49,255 nucleotides of DNA from Prevotella sp. GTDB lineage: Bacteria > Bacteroidota > Bacteroidia > Bacteroidales > Bacteroidaceae. The stretch covers positions 1-49,255 of the forward strand of contig JAFYJH010000032.1 of assembly GCA_017538195.1 (NCBI GenBank), read 5' to 3'. This document shows, in pieces, positions 41,580 through 49,255 of this stretch. The notes under the pieces are model-generated. The model was not told where the DNA came from, did no database searches, and saw only the letters and a list, made by a program, of their open reading frames with translations. The translations under genes and the position numbers were made by a program. How positions within the stretch are numbered: the first letter of the stretch is position 1; each line of letters starts with the position of its first letter.

Positions 41580-42662
41580 TTACTCCGTTTCCTTCAGGCG
41601 TTTCAGGTGGCAAAACAACAGTTTGCCGTTTCCATCTCTGAGGTGCATACCGTTTCCTCGACAATAACGGAAATACTTACAATCAGCACACTCACCACTG
41701 CGCATCCATTCACGATGGCGATAGGCTGCATAACGGTTCTCCCAAACCTCCATGAAATCATCTTCGTAGATATTCCCCTGATTATAGTCGGCTCGGATGC
41801 TGGCACAGGCAGCGATGGAGCCATCGGCCATCACGGAACCTACCGTCACACCTGCCTGACAAGAGAAAAAGCGGTTGCGCACCTCACCCTCGTAATTGCC
41901 GAGAAATCCCTCACAACCATAATCCGCACGGATGAGACCTTCTTTTCGCGTAGTTTTGATAAAATCAAAGACCCCACGAAACTCCTCATTCGTCAGTCTC
42001 ATATCAGGATCAAGGGCAGCACGACCCACAGGGAAAACGGTGAAAAGTCGCCAACGCTTAACGCCTTTTGAAATCAGAAACTCCTTGATTTCGTTCAGTC
42101 TCGGATAGTTCCGTCGATTCACACAGGTAACAATGTCAAAGAGGAAACCCTCTGTGCCCACAAGCATATCGATAGCCTGACTCACCATCTGGAAACTCTG
42201 ATTGTTGCCGCGCATCCAGTTATGATCGTCTTCCAAACCGTCGAGACTGATGGCCATCGAGTGGATACCTGCCTTTAAGAGTCCTTGCCAACGCCGAGGT
42301 GTCAGATGCAGGGCATTCGTCACCATCCCCCAAGGAAAGCCTTTCTCATAAATGGCCCTTCCACATTCTTCGATGTCACGACGCATCAACGGTTCACCTC
42401 CGGAAATGATGACAAACACCTTATGGGGATCTGTCTTTGCCGCGATGCTGTCGAGGACACGAAGGAAGTCCTCTTTCGGCATATCCTTGCTTTCGGCCTG
42501 CATCTTACAATCGCTGCCACAATGACGGCATTTCAGGTCGCAGCGCAACGTACACTCCCAGAAAAGTTGTCTCAGAGGATGCTCCTTTCGAACCATGTTT
42601 TCCTGCTGATGCCAAAGTTCGAGAGCCACTTTCTTCTTAAAGGCCAGAGGCGTGGCATTCAT
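41580..42662 (-). CDS. Radical SAM/SPASM enzyme of the rSAM-lipoprotein system
   Basis: 360 residues. The CxxxCxxC cluster motif is in CTLRCDLKCRHCGSDC, followed by FVIISGGEPLMRRD, SISLDG-type AISLDGLEDDHNW and a C-terminal SPASM-like region (CADCKYFRYCRGNGMHL ... LLFC). The sequence fits the radical SAM family found next to a small lipoprotein in Bacteroides and Prevotella. Here it overlaps that lipoprotein gene by 4 bp (ATGA). A role in modifying the lipoprotein is suspected for the family but not established. Confidence 0.88.
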   Translation of the reverse strand: MNATPLAFKKKVALELWHQQENMVRKEHPLRQLFWECTLRCDLKCRHCGSDCKMQAESKDMPKEDFLRVLDSIAAKTDPHKVFVIISGGEPLMRRDIEECGRAIYEKGFPWGMVTNALHLTPRRWQGLLKAGIHSMAISLDGLEDDHNWMRGNNQSFQMVSQAIDMLVGTEGFLFDIVTCVNRRNYPRLNEIKEFLISKGVKRWRLFTVFPVGRAALDPDMRLTNEEFRGVFDFIKTTRKEGLIRADYGCEGFLGNYEGEVRNRFFSCQAGVTVGSVMADGSIAACASIRADYNQGNIYEDDFMEVWENRYAAYRHREWMRSGECADCKYFRYCRGNGMHLRDGNGKLLFCHLKRLKETE

Positions 42663-43120
42663 TTCTTCTTCAGTTTGACATTTTGGGTGATTTCATAGGC
42701 ACCATTATACCATTTGCCGTCGCCATCTTTCGTCTTTACGGCCTTATCGTAGGCAACATCGAGGGTGTCGCCAAGAAATTCCCCACCATTTGCCTCGCCG
42801 TCGATGTCCTCTAAGATGATTTTAGCAGATTCACAAGGCCAATCAGTTTTCAACCGATAACTACCTGAGGCATCCGTCTGAACAGAATCTATGGGATTGA
42901 CATAGACTTCCCCGTTTCCATTAACAAAAATGTTCTTCACAGAAGTCTTGATACCCTGAATGGGATTGCCTGACTCGTCCGTCACCTGACCTTTAATCGT
43001 ATAGTCAGTATGAGGAGCACCATATTCAACAGGTTCATCAGAGAATGAACAACCATAACCCAACATCGACAGCAGAGCTGCCAAAACCGCATTATACCAA
43101 CGGTAAGATCTTGATTTCAT
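42659..43120 (-). CDS. Radical SAM-associated putative lipoprotein
   Basis: 153 residues: signal peptide with a Cys in GYGCSFSDEPVEYG, then VEYGAPHTDYTIKGQVTDES with a carboxypeptidase-regulatory-like beta fold (GNPIQGIKTSVKN ... DASGSYRLKTDW). The motif EYGxPHxDYxxKGxVTD is the recognition feature of the lipoprotein partner of the radical SAM enzyme. Translationally coupled to the enzyme gene. Only two Cys are present: the lipid one and one in DWPCES. Confidence 0.88.
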   Translation of the reverse strand: MKSRSYRWYNAVLAALLSMLGYGCSFSDEPVEYGAPHTDYTIKGQVTDESGNPIQGIKTSVKNIFVNGNGEVYVNPIDSVQTDASGSYRLKTDWPCESAKIILEDIDGEANGGEFLGDTLDVAYDKAVKTKDGDGKWYNGAYEITQNVKLKKK

Positions 43121-43150
43121 ATTTATTATAGTTTAATTTTTTATGGAATT

Positions 43151-44242
43151 TCATTGTTTAACGGCAAAGCGTTCCGACTGCTCGCGGATGAGTTCTTCGT
43201 CGTTGAAATAGTCGATTTGCATCGCACGGCGCACTTCGTCCATCGTCTGGGCCGCCGTTTCACGCGCGCGCGTCGTTCCTTTCTTCAAAATGTTGTAGAT
43301 TTCGGGAATGTCTTTCTCAAATTCGCGACGACGCTGACGCATCGGCTCCAAGAATTCGTTGAGCACTTCGTTGAGGAATTTCTTGCACTTCATATCGCCG
43401 AGTCCACCGCGACGATAGTGGTCTTTCAACTCGTCAAGGTTCTGATAATCAGGCCAGTAGCGAGCGAAATGGTCGTCATTAGAAAAAGCGTCGAGATAGG
43501 TGAAAACGGCGTTGCCCTCGACGTGGCCCGGATCGTTCAGATTGATGTGCTCGGGGTCGGTGTACATCGAGCGGACTTTCTGCCAAACCTCGTCGGCGGA
43601 ATCGCTCAGATAGATGCAGTTGCCGAGCGATTTCGACATTTTTTCCTTGCCGTCGGTGCCGGGGAGTCGGCGAGCGGTGAGGTTTTCGGGCAGCATGATT
43701 TCTGGCTCGACCAGCACCTCGCCATAGACATTGTTGAATCGGCGCACGAGTTCGCGCGTCACTTCGAGCATCGGTTCCTGATCCTCGCCTGCGGGCACGG
43801 TCGTCGCCTTGAACAGCGTGATGTCGGCGGCCTGCGACACGGGATAGCAGAAGAATCCGAGCGGAATGTTCGCCTCGAAATTGCGCATTTTAATCTCGGT
43901 TTTCACCGTCGGATTGCGCTGTACGCGGCTCACGGTGATGAGGTTCATCAAGTAGGTCGTGAGTTCGGTCAGTTCGGGGATGTGGCTCTGGATGAAGAGC
44001 GTCGATTTCTCGGGGTCGAGTCCGGCGGCAAGCCAGTCGAGCGCGACTTCCACGATGCTCTGGCGCAGTTTTTCGGGGTTTTCCGCGTTGTCGGTCAGCG
44101 CCTGCACGTCGGCCATAAACACGAACATTTTTTCATAGTCGCCTGCGTTTTGCAGTTCCACGCGGCGGCGCAACGAGCCAATATAGTGGCCCAAGTGGAG
44201 TTTTCCGGTCGGGCGGTCTCCTGTCAGAATGATTTTCTTCAT
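43151..44242 (-). CDS. trpS: Tryptophanyl-tRNA synthetase
   Basis: A class Ic synthetase of 363 residues that charges tRNA-Trp. Signature HLGH (16-19) in [15 protein letters not shown] and KMSKS in [12 protein letters not shown] are both present. [20 protein letters not shown] and [15 protein letters not shown] bind tryptophan and adenylate. The start lies 7 bp after the zinc-ribbon gene, suggesting cotranscription. Confidence 0.97.
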   Translation of the reverse strand: MKKIILTGDRPTGKLHLGHYIGSLRRRVELQNAGDYEKMFVFMADVQALTDNAENPEKLRQSIVEVALDWLAAGLDPEKSTLFIQSHIPELTELTTYLMNLITVSRVQRNPTVKTEIKMRNFEANIPLGFFCYPVSQAADITLFKATTVPAGEDQEPMLEVTRELVRRFNNVYGEVLVEPEIMLPENLTARRLPGTDGKEKMSKSLGNCIYLSDSADEVWQKVRSMYTDPEHINLNDPGHVEGNAVFTYLDAFSNDDHFARYWPDYQNLDELKDHYRRGGLGDMKCKKFLNEVLNEFLEPMRQRRREFEKDIPEIYNILKKGTTRARETAAQTMDEVRRAMQIDYFNDEELIREQSERFAVKQ

Positions 44243-44249
44243 TTTTTCC

Positions 44250-45020
44250 TTATTGTTTTACCATCGGCTGGTCGCCGTAGTAGATGATTTGTTTTTTCTG
44301 GTTGAGTTTCAGCATGATGAGCGATTCCTCGCCGAAGTCGCAGTAGAGCCTGTCTTTTTTGTAGTAGAACGTGCCGCGATTGATTTCGCCGTCGGGCAGC
44401 AGTTCGCGAATCTGATTGCCTCGAATCGAAATATTGACAACGCCATACGAGGTTTCCGCCCGCCACGTTCCTTCCAACCAGTGGGGCGGCATTTCACCGT
44501 TGATTTCAGCCGTTTCCGGGCGGCTTTCAGTGGCGGAATCGTCGTAGAATTCGTTTTTCTGAAGGATTTCCGAGCCGAAGGAATGTTCCTCGTTGCAGTT
44601 TCTGACGAAGAAAACGAGCACGACAAACGACACGATGAACACCGTCAGGCAGTTGCGCAGGCAACCGTTGTTTTTCCGCTTGTAGTTGGGGCTGTACGGA
44701 CTGGTCGGCATCGGATTCGGCTTGGTGAACGGCGGCGGAGTCTGCGACGCTTGCCTGCCGCCCGATGTTGCTTGCGATTCCTGCCGACGCTCAGGCTCTT
44801 GCGGAATCGGCGGAACTTTCACGCGCACGTTCTCCTGTGTTTCGGGCCGCGTTTCGCCGTTTTCCGGCTGCTGCACTGGTCGGTCGTCGCCGTCGGTCAC
44901 GGCAAACGTAAAAGGCGTTCCGCATCGCGGACACACGCAGGCCACCTCGTTCATTCCGGCAGAAACGGCGACATCGTAACGGAATCGGCATTTAGGACAT
45001 TTTACTTCCACTTCGTTCAA
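44250..45020 (-). CDS. Zinc-ribbon, single-pass membrane protein
   Basis: 256 residues. N-terminal zinc ribbon C8-x2-C11 ... C30-x2-C33 ([16 protein letters not shown]), a Pro/Gln/Thr-rich disordered linker, one membrane segment (about 119-138, [15 protein letters not shown]), and an exported C-terminal domain with [20 protein letters not shown], a lipocalin-like strand pattern. The topology puts the ribbon in the cytoplasm. Function unknown. Precedes trpS by 7 bp. Confidence 0.78.
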   Translation of the reverse strand: MNEVEVKCPKCRFRYDVAVSAGMNEVACVCPRCGTPFTFAVTDGDDRPVQQPENGETRPETQENVRVKVPPIPQEPERRQESQATSGGRQASQTPPPFTKPNPMPTSPYSPNYKRKNNGCLRNCLTVFIVSFVVLVFFVRNCNEEHSFGSEILQKNEFYDDSATESRPETAEINGEMPPHWLEGTWRAETSYGVVNISIRGNQIRELLPDGEINRGTFYYKKDRLYCDFGEESLIMLKLNQKKQIIYYGDQPMVKQ

Positions 45021-45067
45021 TTAAAAATTAAAATTTTTCGTACAAAACTCCAAAGGAAAGTGCAAAG

Positions 45068-45130
45068 TTACACAAAAAAAGGCTAAACCGCAAAGATTCA
45101 GCCCTTTTTAATGATTTTTTTATGATTTTG
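45068..45130. terminator. Direct repeat copy 1, containing an intrinsic terminator
   Basis: 63 bp, identical to 45858-45921 apart from one T. On the minus strand it contains AAAAAGGGCTGAA, a loop, TTTAGCC and a T run, i.e. a terminator for the gene ending at 45152. Confidence 0.8.
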
Positions 45131-45151
45131 ACCCAAAATATATGGCTTGCC

Positions 45152-45655
45152 TCATTTGTCTCCGATCATTTGCTCTGGCAGAGAACCGACAATGTCATGG
45201 AATGCAGCAATGACTTCATCACAATGCGGATTGTCTTTGCGCATAATCAAACCTGCGTAATAATCCACATTCTCGAACGCAACCGACTCGCTGTACAAAC
45301 GATATTTGCTGTGATTGACGTAATTATCAAACCAACGCTTATATAGGCGATTACGACTGCCCTGACGATTGTCGCTTGGGTCGCAGATATAAAGCATCAC
45401 AAGCGGTTCTTGACGGAAAAATTCCTCGATAACAGCCGTGACAGTTGCAAGTAGATTTGGATCGTTTGGTGAAGGTTGATGGTTAACATTGTCAATAAAG
45501 AAATGATATGACCCATCAATCAGAAATACAGTATCTTTATAAAAGCCGACACGATAAACCACTCCGTTATCTGTCGCGAAACGGAAAGTCAGTTCATCCA
45601 ATTGAATCACCCAATACGGCGAGACTTGATTGATTTTATCTACCGACAATCTCAT
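45152..45655 (-). CDS. DUF6169-like protein, second gene of a toxin-antitoxin-like pair
   Basis: 167 residues, no signal or membrane segment. Resembles the Bacteroidales family DUF6169: SPYWVIQLDELTFRFATDNG, TVFLIDGSYHFFIDN, MLYICDPSDNRQGSRNRLYK, RWFDNYVNHSKYRL and YYAGLIMRKDNPHCDEV. The gene overlaps a small basic/acidic upstream gene by 4 bp (ATGA) and ends 22 bp before one of two direct repeats. The organisation suggests a toxin or addiction role, but no toxin fold was recognised. Confidence 0.68.
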   Translation of the reverse strand: MRLSVDKINQVSPYWVIQLDELTFRFATDNGVVYRVGFYKDTVFLIDGSYHFFIDNVNHQPSPNDPNLLATVTAVIEEFFRQEPLVMLYICDPSDNRQGSRNRLYKRWFDNYVNHSKYRLYSESVAFENVDYYAGLIMRKDNPHCDEVIAAFHDIVGSLPEQMIGDK

Positions 45656-45795
45656 TGTATGCCCAATTCTTTTTCTCGCCGAATCACCTGTTCACGCCAT
45701 TCTTCCCGTGCATGAATCATCTTGCGGAAAGCATTTGCACGTTCTTCTGGCGTGTTGTACGTAATAAAAATGTTTTTGTCCATAACCATTCTCAT
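45652..45795 (-). CDS. Small protein, first gene of the toxin-antitoxin-like pair
   Basis: 47 residues from the ATG at 45795: MRMVMDKNIFITYNTPEERA then NAFRKMIHAREEWREQVIRR, a helical charged tail. Other in-frame ATGs exist at 45783 (44 and 15 residue shifts are possible, also 45840). Overlaps the DUF6169-like gene by 4 bp, so the two are coupled. Could be the antitoxin; inference only. Confidence 0.55.
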   Translation of the reverse strand: MRMVMDKNIFITYNTPEERANAFRKMIHAREEWREQVIRREKELGIQ

Positions 45796-45857
45796 TTTAC
45801 TTAACGATGCAAAGATGCAAAGAATATTTGATATATGCAAATGTTTCGATGATAAAA

Positions 45858-45921
45858 TTACACAAAAAAAGGCTAAACCGCAAAGATTCAGCCCTTTTTA
45901 ATGATTTTTTTTATGATTTTG
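45858..45921. terminator. Direct repeat copy 2, terminator of the TonB receptor gene
   Basis: 64 bp, same sequence and orientation as 45068-45130 with one extra T. It lies just beyond the stop of the receptor gene at 45959 and works as its terminator. Confidence 0.8.
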
Positions 45922-45958
45922 TACGATTTTGTAGCGGATATTTTTTTATCCGATAGCA

Positions 45959-48532
45959 TTACAACTTAAACATCATCCTCAACATCGCAGTGCGACCGCA
46001 GAGGCCGTAGTCGTAACTGAAAGTGTTAATGCCGTCGAATACGGTGTAGGCGTAACTGCGTTGATTGAAAAGGTTGGTTAGTTCGAGGCTAAATACAAGG
46101 CGTTTCAGTTTGTATTGTGCCGAAGCGTTGAACAGCGACATATTTTTGTACTGGTCGGCGGTGATTTGGCGGCGCACGTGGTCGTAGGAAAACGAAATGT
46201 CGAGCGTCTGAATCGGGAAGAAATGGATGTCGCCGCTGTGGGCGAGAGAAGTCACGGAATTTTTGCTGTCGGCATAGCGCGACTGCGACCATCCGTAACT
46301 GAAATTATAGCGCAGTTCAAGCCACGTGACAGGTGTTATAGCCGCATTGCCGCGTATGTTGTAGTTTTCGGAATGGGTTTCGATGATGTCTTCATTGACG
46401 GCCTGTTCGCCGCTTCCGAAGCCGTAGTTTGCCTCTACGCCGAATTTGGCGAAAAGCGACGGAATGTTTTTGGTCGAGGAAATAGAAAAATGGGTGTGGC
46501 GCGAACGAGCGTCGTGCAGCAGGGCCGAGTTGCTGATGTCGATGCCACTGATGCTCTGCGAATTGAGCGTGTTGTGCTTGCCCTCGTTATGGCTGGCGGT
46601 GAGGCTCAGCGTGAAATACTGCATAGGCAACTGCCATTTCCAACCAATTGAGGTGTTCCAACTGTTCGATTCACCGATGATGCCCGACGAGGTTTGCACC
46701 GTTCGGTAATCGACCTGCATCGGCTCTGTGAGCAGCGTCATCATATCGCCAATGTGGGTCGTGTAGTTCGTGTTGAACGACAATTTGCTATTGGCCGAAA
46801 AGGTGTAGTTGATGCCGAGCGACGGATTAAGAACGGGCTTGGTATAGTTGATTTTGTTATAATACAATCCTTTCAAAGCCGCTCCGATGCCGGCACTCAG
46901 ATAGAAACGGCGGTTGCGTGAGTGAATCTCGAAACCGGGGTTGGCACTCGGCGTAAAAGCCCAACCGCGAATGTGGTTTTCTTCGGAAGTCGCCACGCGA
47001 TTGGTTTCCAAATCGTCGTACATCGCATTCACACTGACTGGTAAATTCAACCGAAACGCCTTGCCAATTGGAATGTTGAACGACGAGCCGACCACCATCG
47101 TAAGTGTCGAGGATTGGGCTGTCTGACCGAAAGCCCCCTCCGACCTCCCCCCATAGGGGAGGCTATTGAACGACAGCCGTAGCGTCGGTGTGCGTTTGAA
47201 CGACACTTTTGCTTGAATGTGTCGGCGCGTGCCTTTCGCTGTTTTTCCCATCCAGAACAAGTCGTTGGCAATCTCGAAAGAGGAAGTACGGCGGTGTTGC
47301 TCCACCTGAGAAAGATTCGCCAGAACATGCCCCTCGTTCTGCTCGAATTTTCCTTTGATTAAAAAGGTTTCGCCCAGATACATTTCATCGGCGTTTTTCT
47401 GATAGTTCACCGACAATTTCGGCAGATGAATCTTCGAGAGCGGAGAAGTCTGTTCGCTCACAGTCACATAGTCGCCGTTGCCTGTCAAATAGGTGCTGCT
47501 CCGGCTAACGTCGTTCGTGGCTCGATGGTAACTGTAGTTGGCATTTACTTTCATTGTCGTGGCCGAGTCGGTGCGGCTGATGGCGTTAATCGTCGCCATT
47601 CCGTTGCGCTGATAAAGGTATTCGCCCTGCGGTGGCCGTCCGCCGTCGAATCCCCGAAATAGGTTTGTCGCAGGCGTACTGACATCCGAACCGCCGAAAT
47701 GGTCTATCATGTCGGCTTTTGCGAAGTCTTTGTAATTGCCGGCTTTCAGCGAACCGATGGTCTGGAAATTGTTGGTGAACATCATTCCCGTCACGCCGAG
47801 AAGCCAGTGTTCGGGCAGTCCGACGCCCATTTCCTCCTGTCCAAACGGCTTGAACTTCGCCTTTTTGTTCAGTTTGATGTTCATTGAAACCTCACTGCTT
47901 GGAATATCCTTTTCCACTTTTCGAGCATGGTGGTTGCGCACGATTTCCACATTCGTCACATAGTCGGCAGGGATATTTCGCGTGGCCAGATTGTACTGTC
48001 CGCCCAACAAGTCCATTCCCTCAATGTTGAACTGAGAAATCGGCCTTCCCATGTAACTGATGCCTCCGCTTTTCGACACATCCACGCCCGGCAGCCGCTT
48101 CAGTCCGTCTTCCAAAGTCACGTCGCCCTTACCGAGAAAAGAGGCGAGGTTGAGGCTCAGTGTGTCGCCCCGTTGTCGCAAAGGGTCGGCTTTCACCTTC
48201 ACTTCCTTCAGGCTGATGCTCTTCGGGGTCAGCAACATGTCTTGTTTCACGTTTTTCTCATTCTGCGGCAACGTGACGGTTTCCTTCTCAAAACTGATAT
48301 GGTTGAACGTAATCGCAACGTCCTTCTGCGGCGAGTTTTTCAGTTCCATGCTGTACATGCCCTGCGCGTTTGTCGTCGTGAACTCCAATGTCTTGCCGTT
48401 GCTCACGGCTTTGACAATCACGTCGCTCACTGGCTTGTTTTGCAAGTCAGTCACCCGTCCAGCCACCTTGACCTGTGCCGAAGTTGTGATAGAGAGAGCC
48501 ATACATAATATCATATACAGGAATCGCTTCAT
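45959..48532 (-). CDS. TonB-dependent outer-membrane receptor (GLPGLI-associated)
   Basis: 857 residues: signal peptide (MKRFLYMILCMALSITTSAQ), CarboxypepD_reg-like domain (VKVAGRVTDLQNKPVSDVIV, about 21-100), a plug domain (LEDGLKRLPGVDVSKSGGIS, VTNVEIVRNHHARKV), and a long beta-barrel ending FKL. It lacks the SusC motif, and no SusD follows. Receptors of this type are often encoded next to GLPGLI proteins, as here (no gap to the GLPGLI gene). An in-frame G-rich palindrome (about 47133-47168) codes SLPYGGRSEGAFGQ in the barrel region. The cargo is unknown. Confidence 0.88.
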   Translation of the reverse strand: MKRFLYMILCMALSITTSAQVKVAGRVTDLQNKPVSDVIVKAVSNGKTLEFTTTNAQGMYSMELKNSPQKDVAITFNHISFEKETVTLPQNEKNVKQDMLLTPKSISLKEVKVKADPLRQRGDTLSLNLASFLGKGDVTLEDGLKRLPGVDVSKSGGISYMGRPISQFNIEGMDLLGGQYNLATRNIPADYVTNVEIVRNHHARKVEKDIPSSEVSMNIKLNKKAKFKPFGQEEMGVGLPEHWLLGVTGMMFTNNFQTIGSLKAGNYKDFAKADMIDHFGGSDVSTPATNLFRGFDGGRPPQGEYLYQRNGMATINAISRTDSATTMKVNANYSYHRATNDVSRSSTYLTGNGDYVTVSEQTSPLSKIHLPKLSVNYQKNADEMYLGETFLIKGKFEQNEGHVLANLSQVEQHRRTSSFEIANDLFWMGKTAKGTRRHIQAKVSFKRTPTLRLSFNSLPYGGRSEGAFGQTAQSSTLTMVVGSSFNIPIGKAFRLNLPVSVNAMYDDLETNRVATSEENHIRGWAFTPSANPGFEIHSRNRRFYLSAGIGAALKGLYYNKINYTKPVLNPSLGINYTFSANSKLSFNTNYTTHIGDMMTLLTEPMQVDYRTVQTSSGIIGESNSWNTSIGWKWQLPMQYFTLSLTASHNEGKHNTLNSQSISGIDISNSALLHDARSRHTHFSISSTKNIPSLFAKFGVEANYGFGSGEQAVNEDIIETHSENYNIRGNAAITPVTWLELRYNFSYGWSQSRYADSKNSVTSLAHSGDIHFFPIQTLDISFSYDHVRRQITADQYKNMSLFNASAQYKLKRLVFSLELTNLFNQRSYAYTVFDGINTFSYDYGLCGRTAMLRMMFKL
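47133..47168. repeat. G-rich palindromic element inside the TonB receptor gene
   Basis: AAGCCCCCTCCGACCTCCCC followed by CCATAGGGGAGGCT: a C-run/G-run hairpin in frame in the receptor gene, related to the elements in recQ and near pepP. Confidence 0.75.
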
Positions 48533-49255
48533 TTATTTCAGTTCCAAAGGTTGATAAACGTGGCTTTTCTGAAGGATGAGCATATGAGAATTTAATCCGA
48601 TGTAATATGTAGTTCCGTTCACGTTGGTTTCGGCTACATTGTCAGCATTTTTCGGCACATAATAATTCGGCTCTTTCACATAGCGGGGATTGCCGAAGAT
48701 TTTCTTTTTAAACGCCATCAGTTTCTTGCGAGTCAGTTTTTGATAGTTGGGGTTATTTTTACGATTGATGTCCCTCACCTCGTTCTTCGTTTCGTAAAGC
48801 GTGAAACAGTGAATACCTTCGGCATCTTCAGCCTTGACTATCAGCCCCGGCAATCCGCACAGTTTCCAAGGGCCTGCCGATGATGGAATTTCCTCGCTGT
48901 ACCATACTGACCACTGTTTTCCGTAAAGTTCTCCTGTGGCTCGATTACAGAGCAAACCGCTGATGGTCAGCGTGTCGTCGGAAAGCGTCCAGTCTATTTT
49001 TTCCAACGGCTCGTGTGTTATATACCGATGGGGATAGATAGACTCAGTTGTAACAACCTCCATTTTCTCAACATCGGTCAGCACGTTTTAATAGTGCATC
49101 ATAAACGCATTCATCAATTCCTGACTTGCCCGTCCGTCACGGTTGTAAGAGAGGATGTCGCGGCAATACGTGGCACGAGTGCCGACCAATAAGGCCAGCC
49201 GCAACGAGTCGGTCACGTTCTGTCCCTCGTCGTCTTGCGTCTGGATGGTGTAGTG
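48533..49255 (-). pseudogene. GLPGLI family protein with an in-frame stop (N-terminus outside window)
   Basis: The C-terminal part is a clear GLPGLI protein (IDWTLSDDTLTISG, YGKQWSVWYSEEIP, GPWKLCGLPGLIVKAEDAEG). The same frame continues upstream to the window edge (YTIQTQDDEGQNVTDSLRLA ... LMNAFMMHY), which reads like the N-terminal part of the family, but a single TAA at 49088-49090 interrupts it. A GTG two codons later (49084) could restart translation. A CAA-to-TAA change would explain it. It could also be a sequencing error. Confidence 0.75.

Noticed and set aside
45068..45921. Treating the direct repeats as transposon ends or phage attachment sites
   Set aside because: No transposase or integrase gene lies between or next to them, and both contain a functional-looking terminator that explains part of the conservation.

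Overview
The window comes from a Bacteroidota genome, most likely order Bacteroidales and probably close to Prevotellaceae. The support is a SusC/SusD pair, two proteins with C-terminal tails of the type IX secretion (Por) kind, a GLPGLI/TonB-receptor pair, an rSAM/lipoprotein pair of the Bacteroides type, and repeated promoters of the Bacteroidetes form TTTG-N19-21-TAnnTTTG. The genus is an inference. No rRNA, tRNA, CRISPR array or transposase gene was seen.

Layout. Positions 1-11.0 kb (minus strand) carry recQ (cut by the window edge) and recJ, a collagen-like/CotH lipoprotein, a secreted C1 peptidase, an Xaa-Pro aminopeptidase, a DUF805 membrane protein, trmD and an unknown secreted protein. 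An ABC-F ATPase (plus) faces a NUC1-type nuclease lipoprotein and a 39-residue membrane peptide. Positions 14.2-23.8 kb are a glycan-utilisation locus: a LamG/GH18 enzyme, a small lipoprotein, SusC and SusD in one operon, preceded by a separately terminated secreted protein. Then come an exo/endonuclease-phosphatase protein, a YefM/YoeB toxin-antitoxin pair and an EamA transporter.

Positions 26.7-40.4 kb (plus strand) are the most unusual part. An ECF sigma factor is translationally coupled to a membrane protein with an anti-sigma-like N-terminus, a SusC-like regulatory domain, a short plug-like motif block and a TonB C-terminal domain. Downstream lie three more proteins with the same plug-like block, another TonB-domain lipoprotein, an erythromycin-esterase-like protein between two paralogous membrane proteins, and a membrane-anchored TPR/HTH regulator. 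A ~149 bp promoter module is present twice, exactly 7555 bp apart and without gaps. A separate 33 bp bipartite motif precedes both the sigma gene and a distal operon. Together these suggest an envelope-signalling regulon, which is inference.

Positions 40.4-49.3 kb (minus) hold a DAHP synthase-chorismate mutase fusion, the radical SAM/lipoprotein pair, trpS, a zinc-ribbon membrane protein, a two-gene toxin-antitoxin-like cassette between 63-64 bp direct repeats, a TonB-dependent receptor and a GLPGLI gene with an in-frame stop.

A feature of the whole window is short low-complexity or palindromic DNA inserted in frame into otherwise conserved genes (recQ twice, pepP, ABC-F twice, the EEP gene, the TonB receptor) and forming the 3' ends of pepP and trmD.
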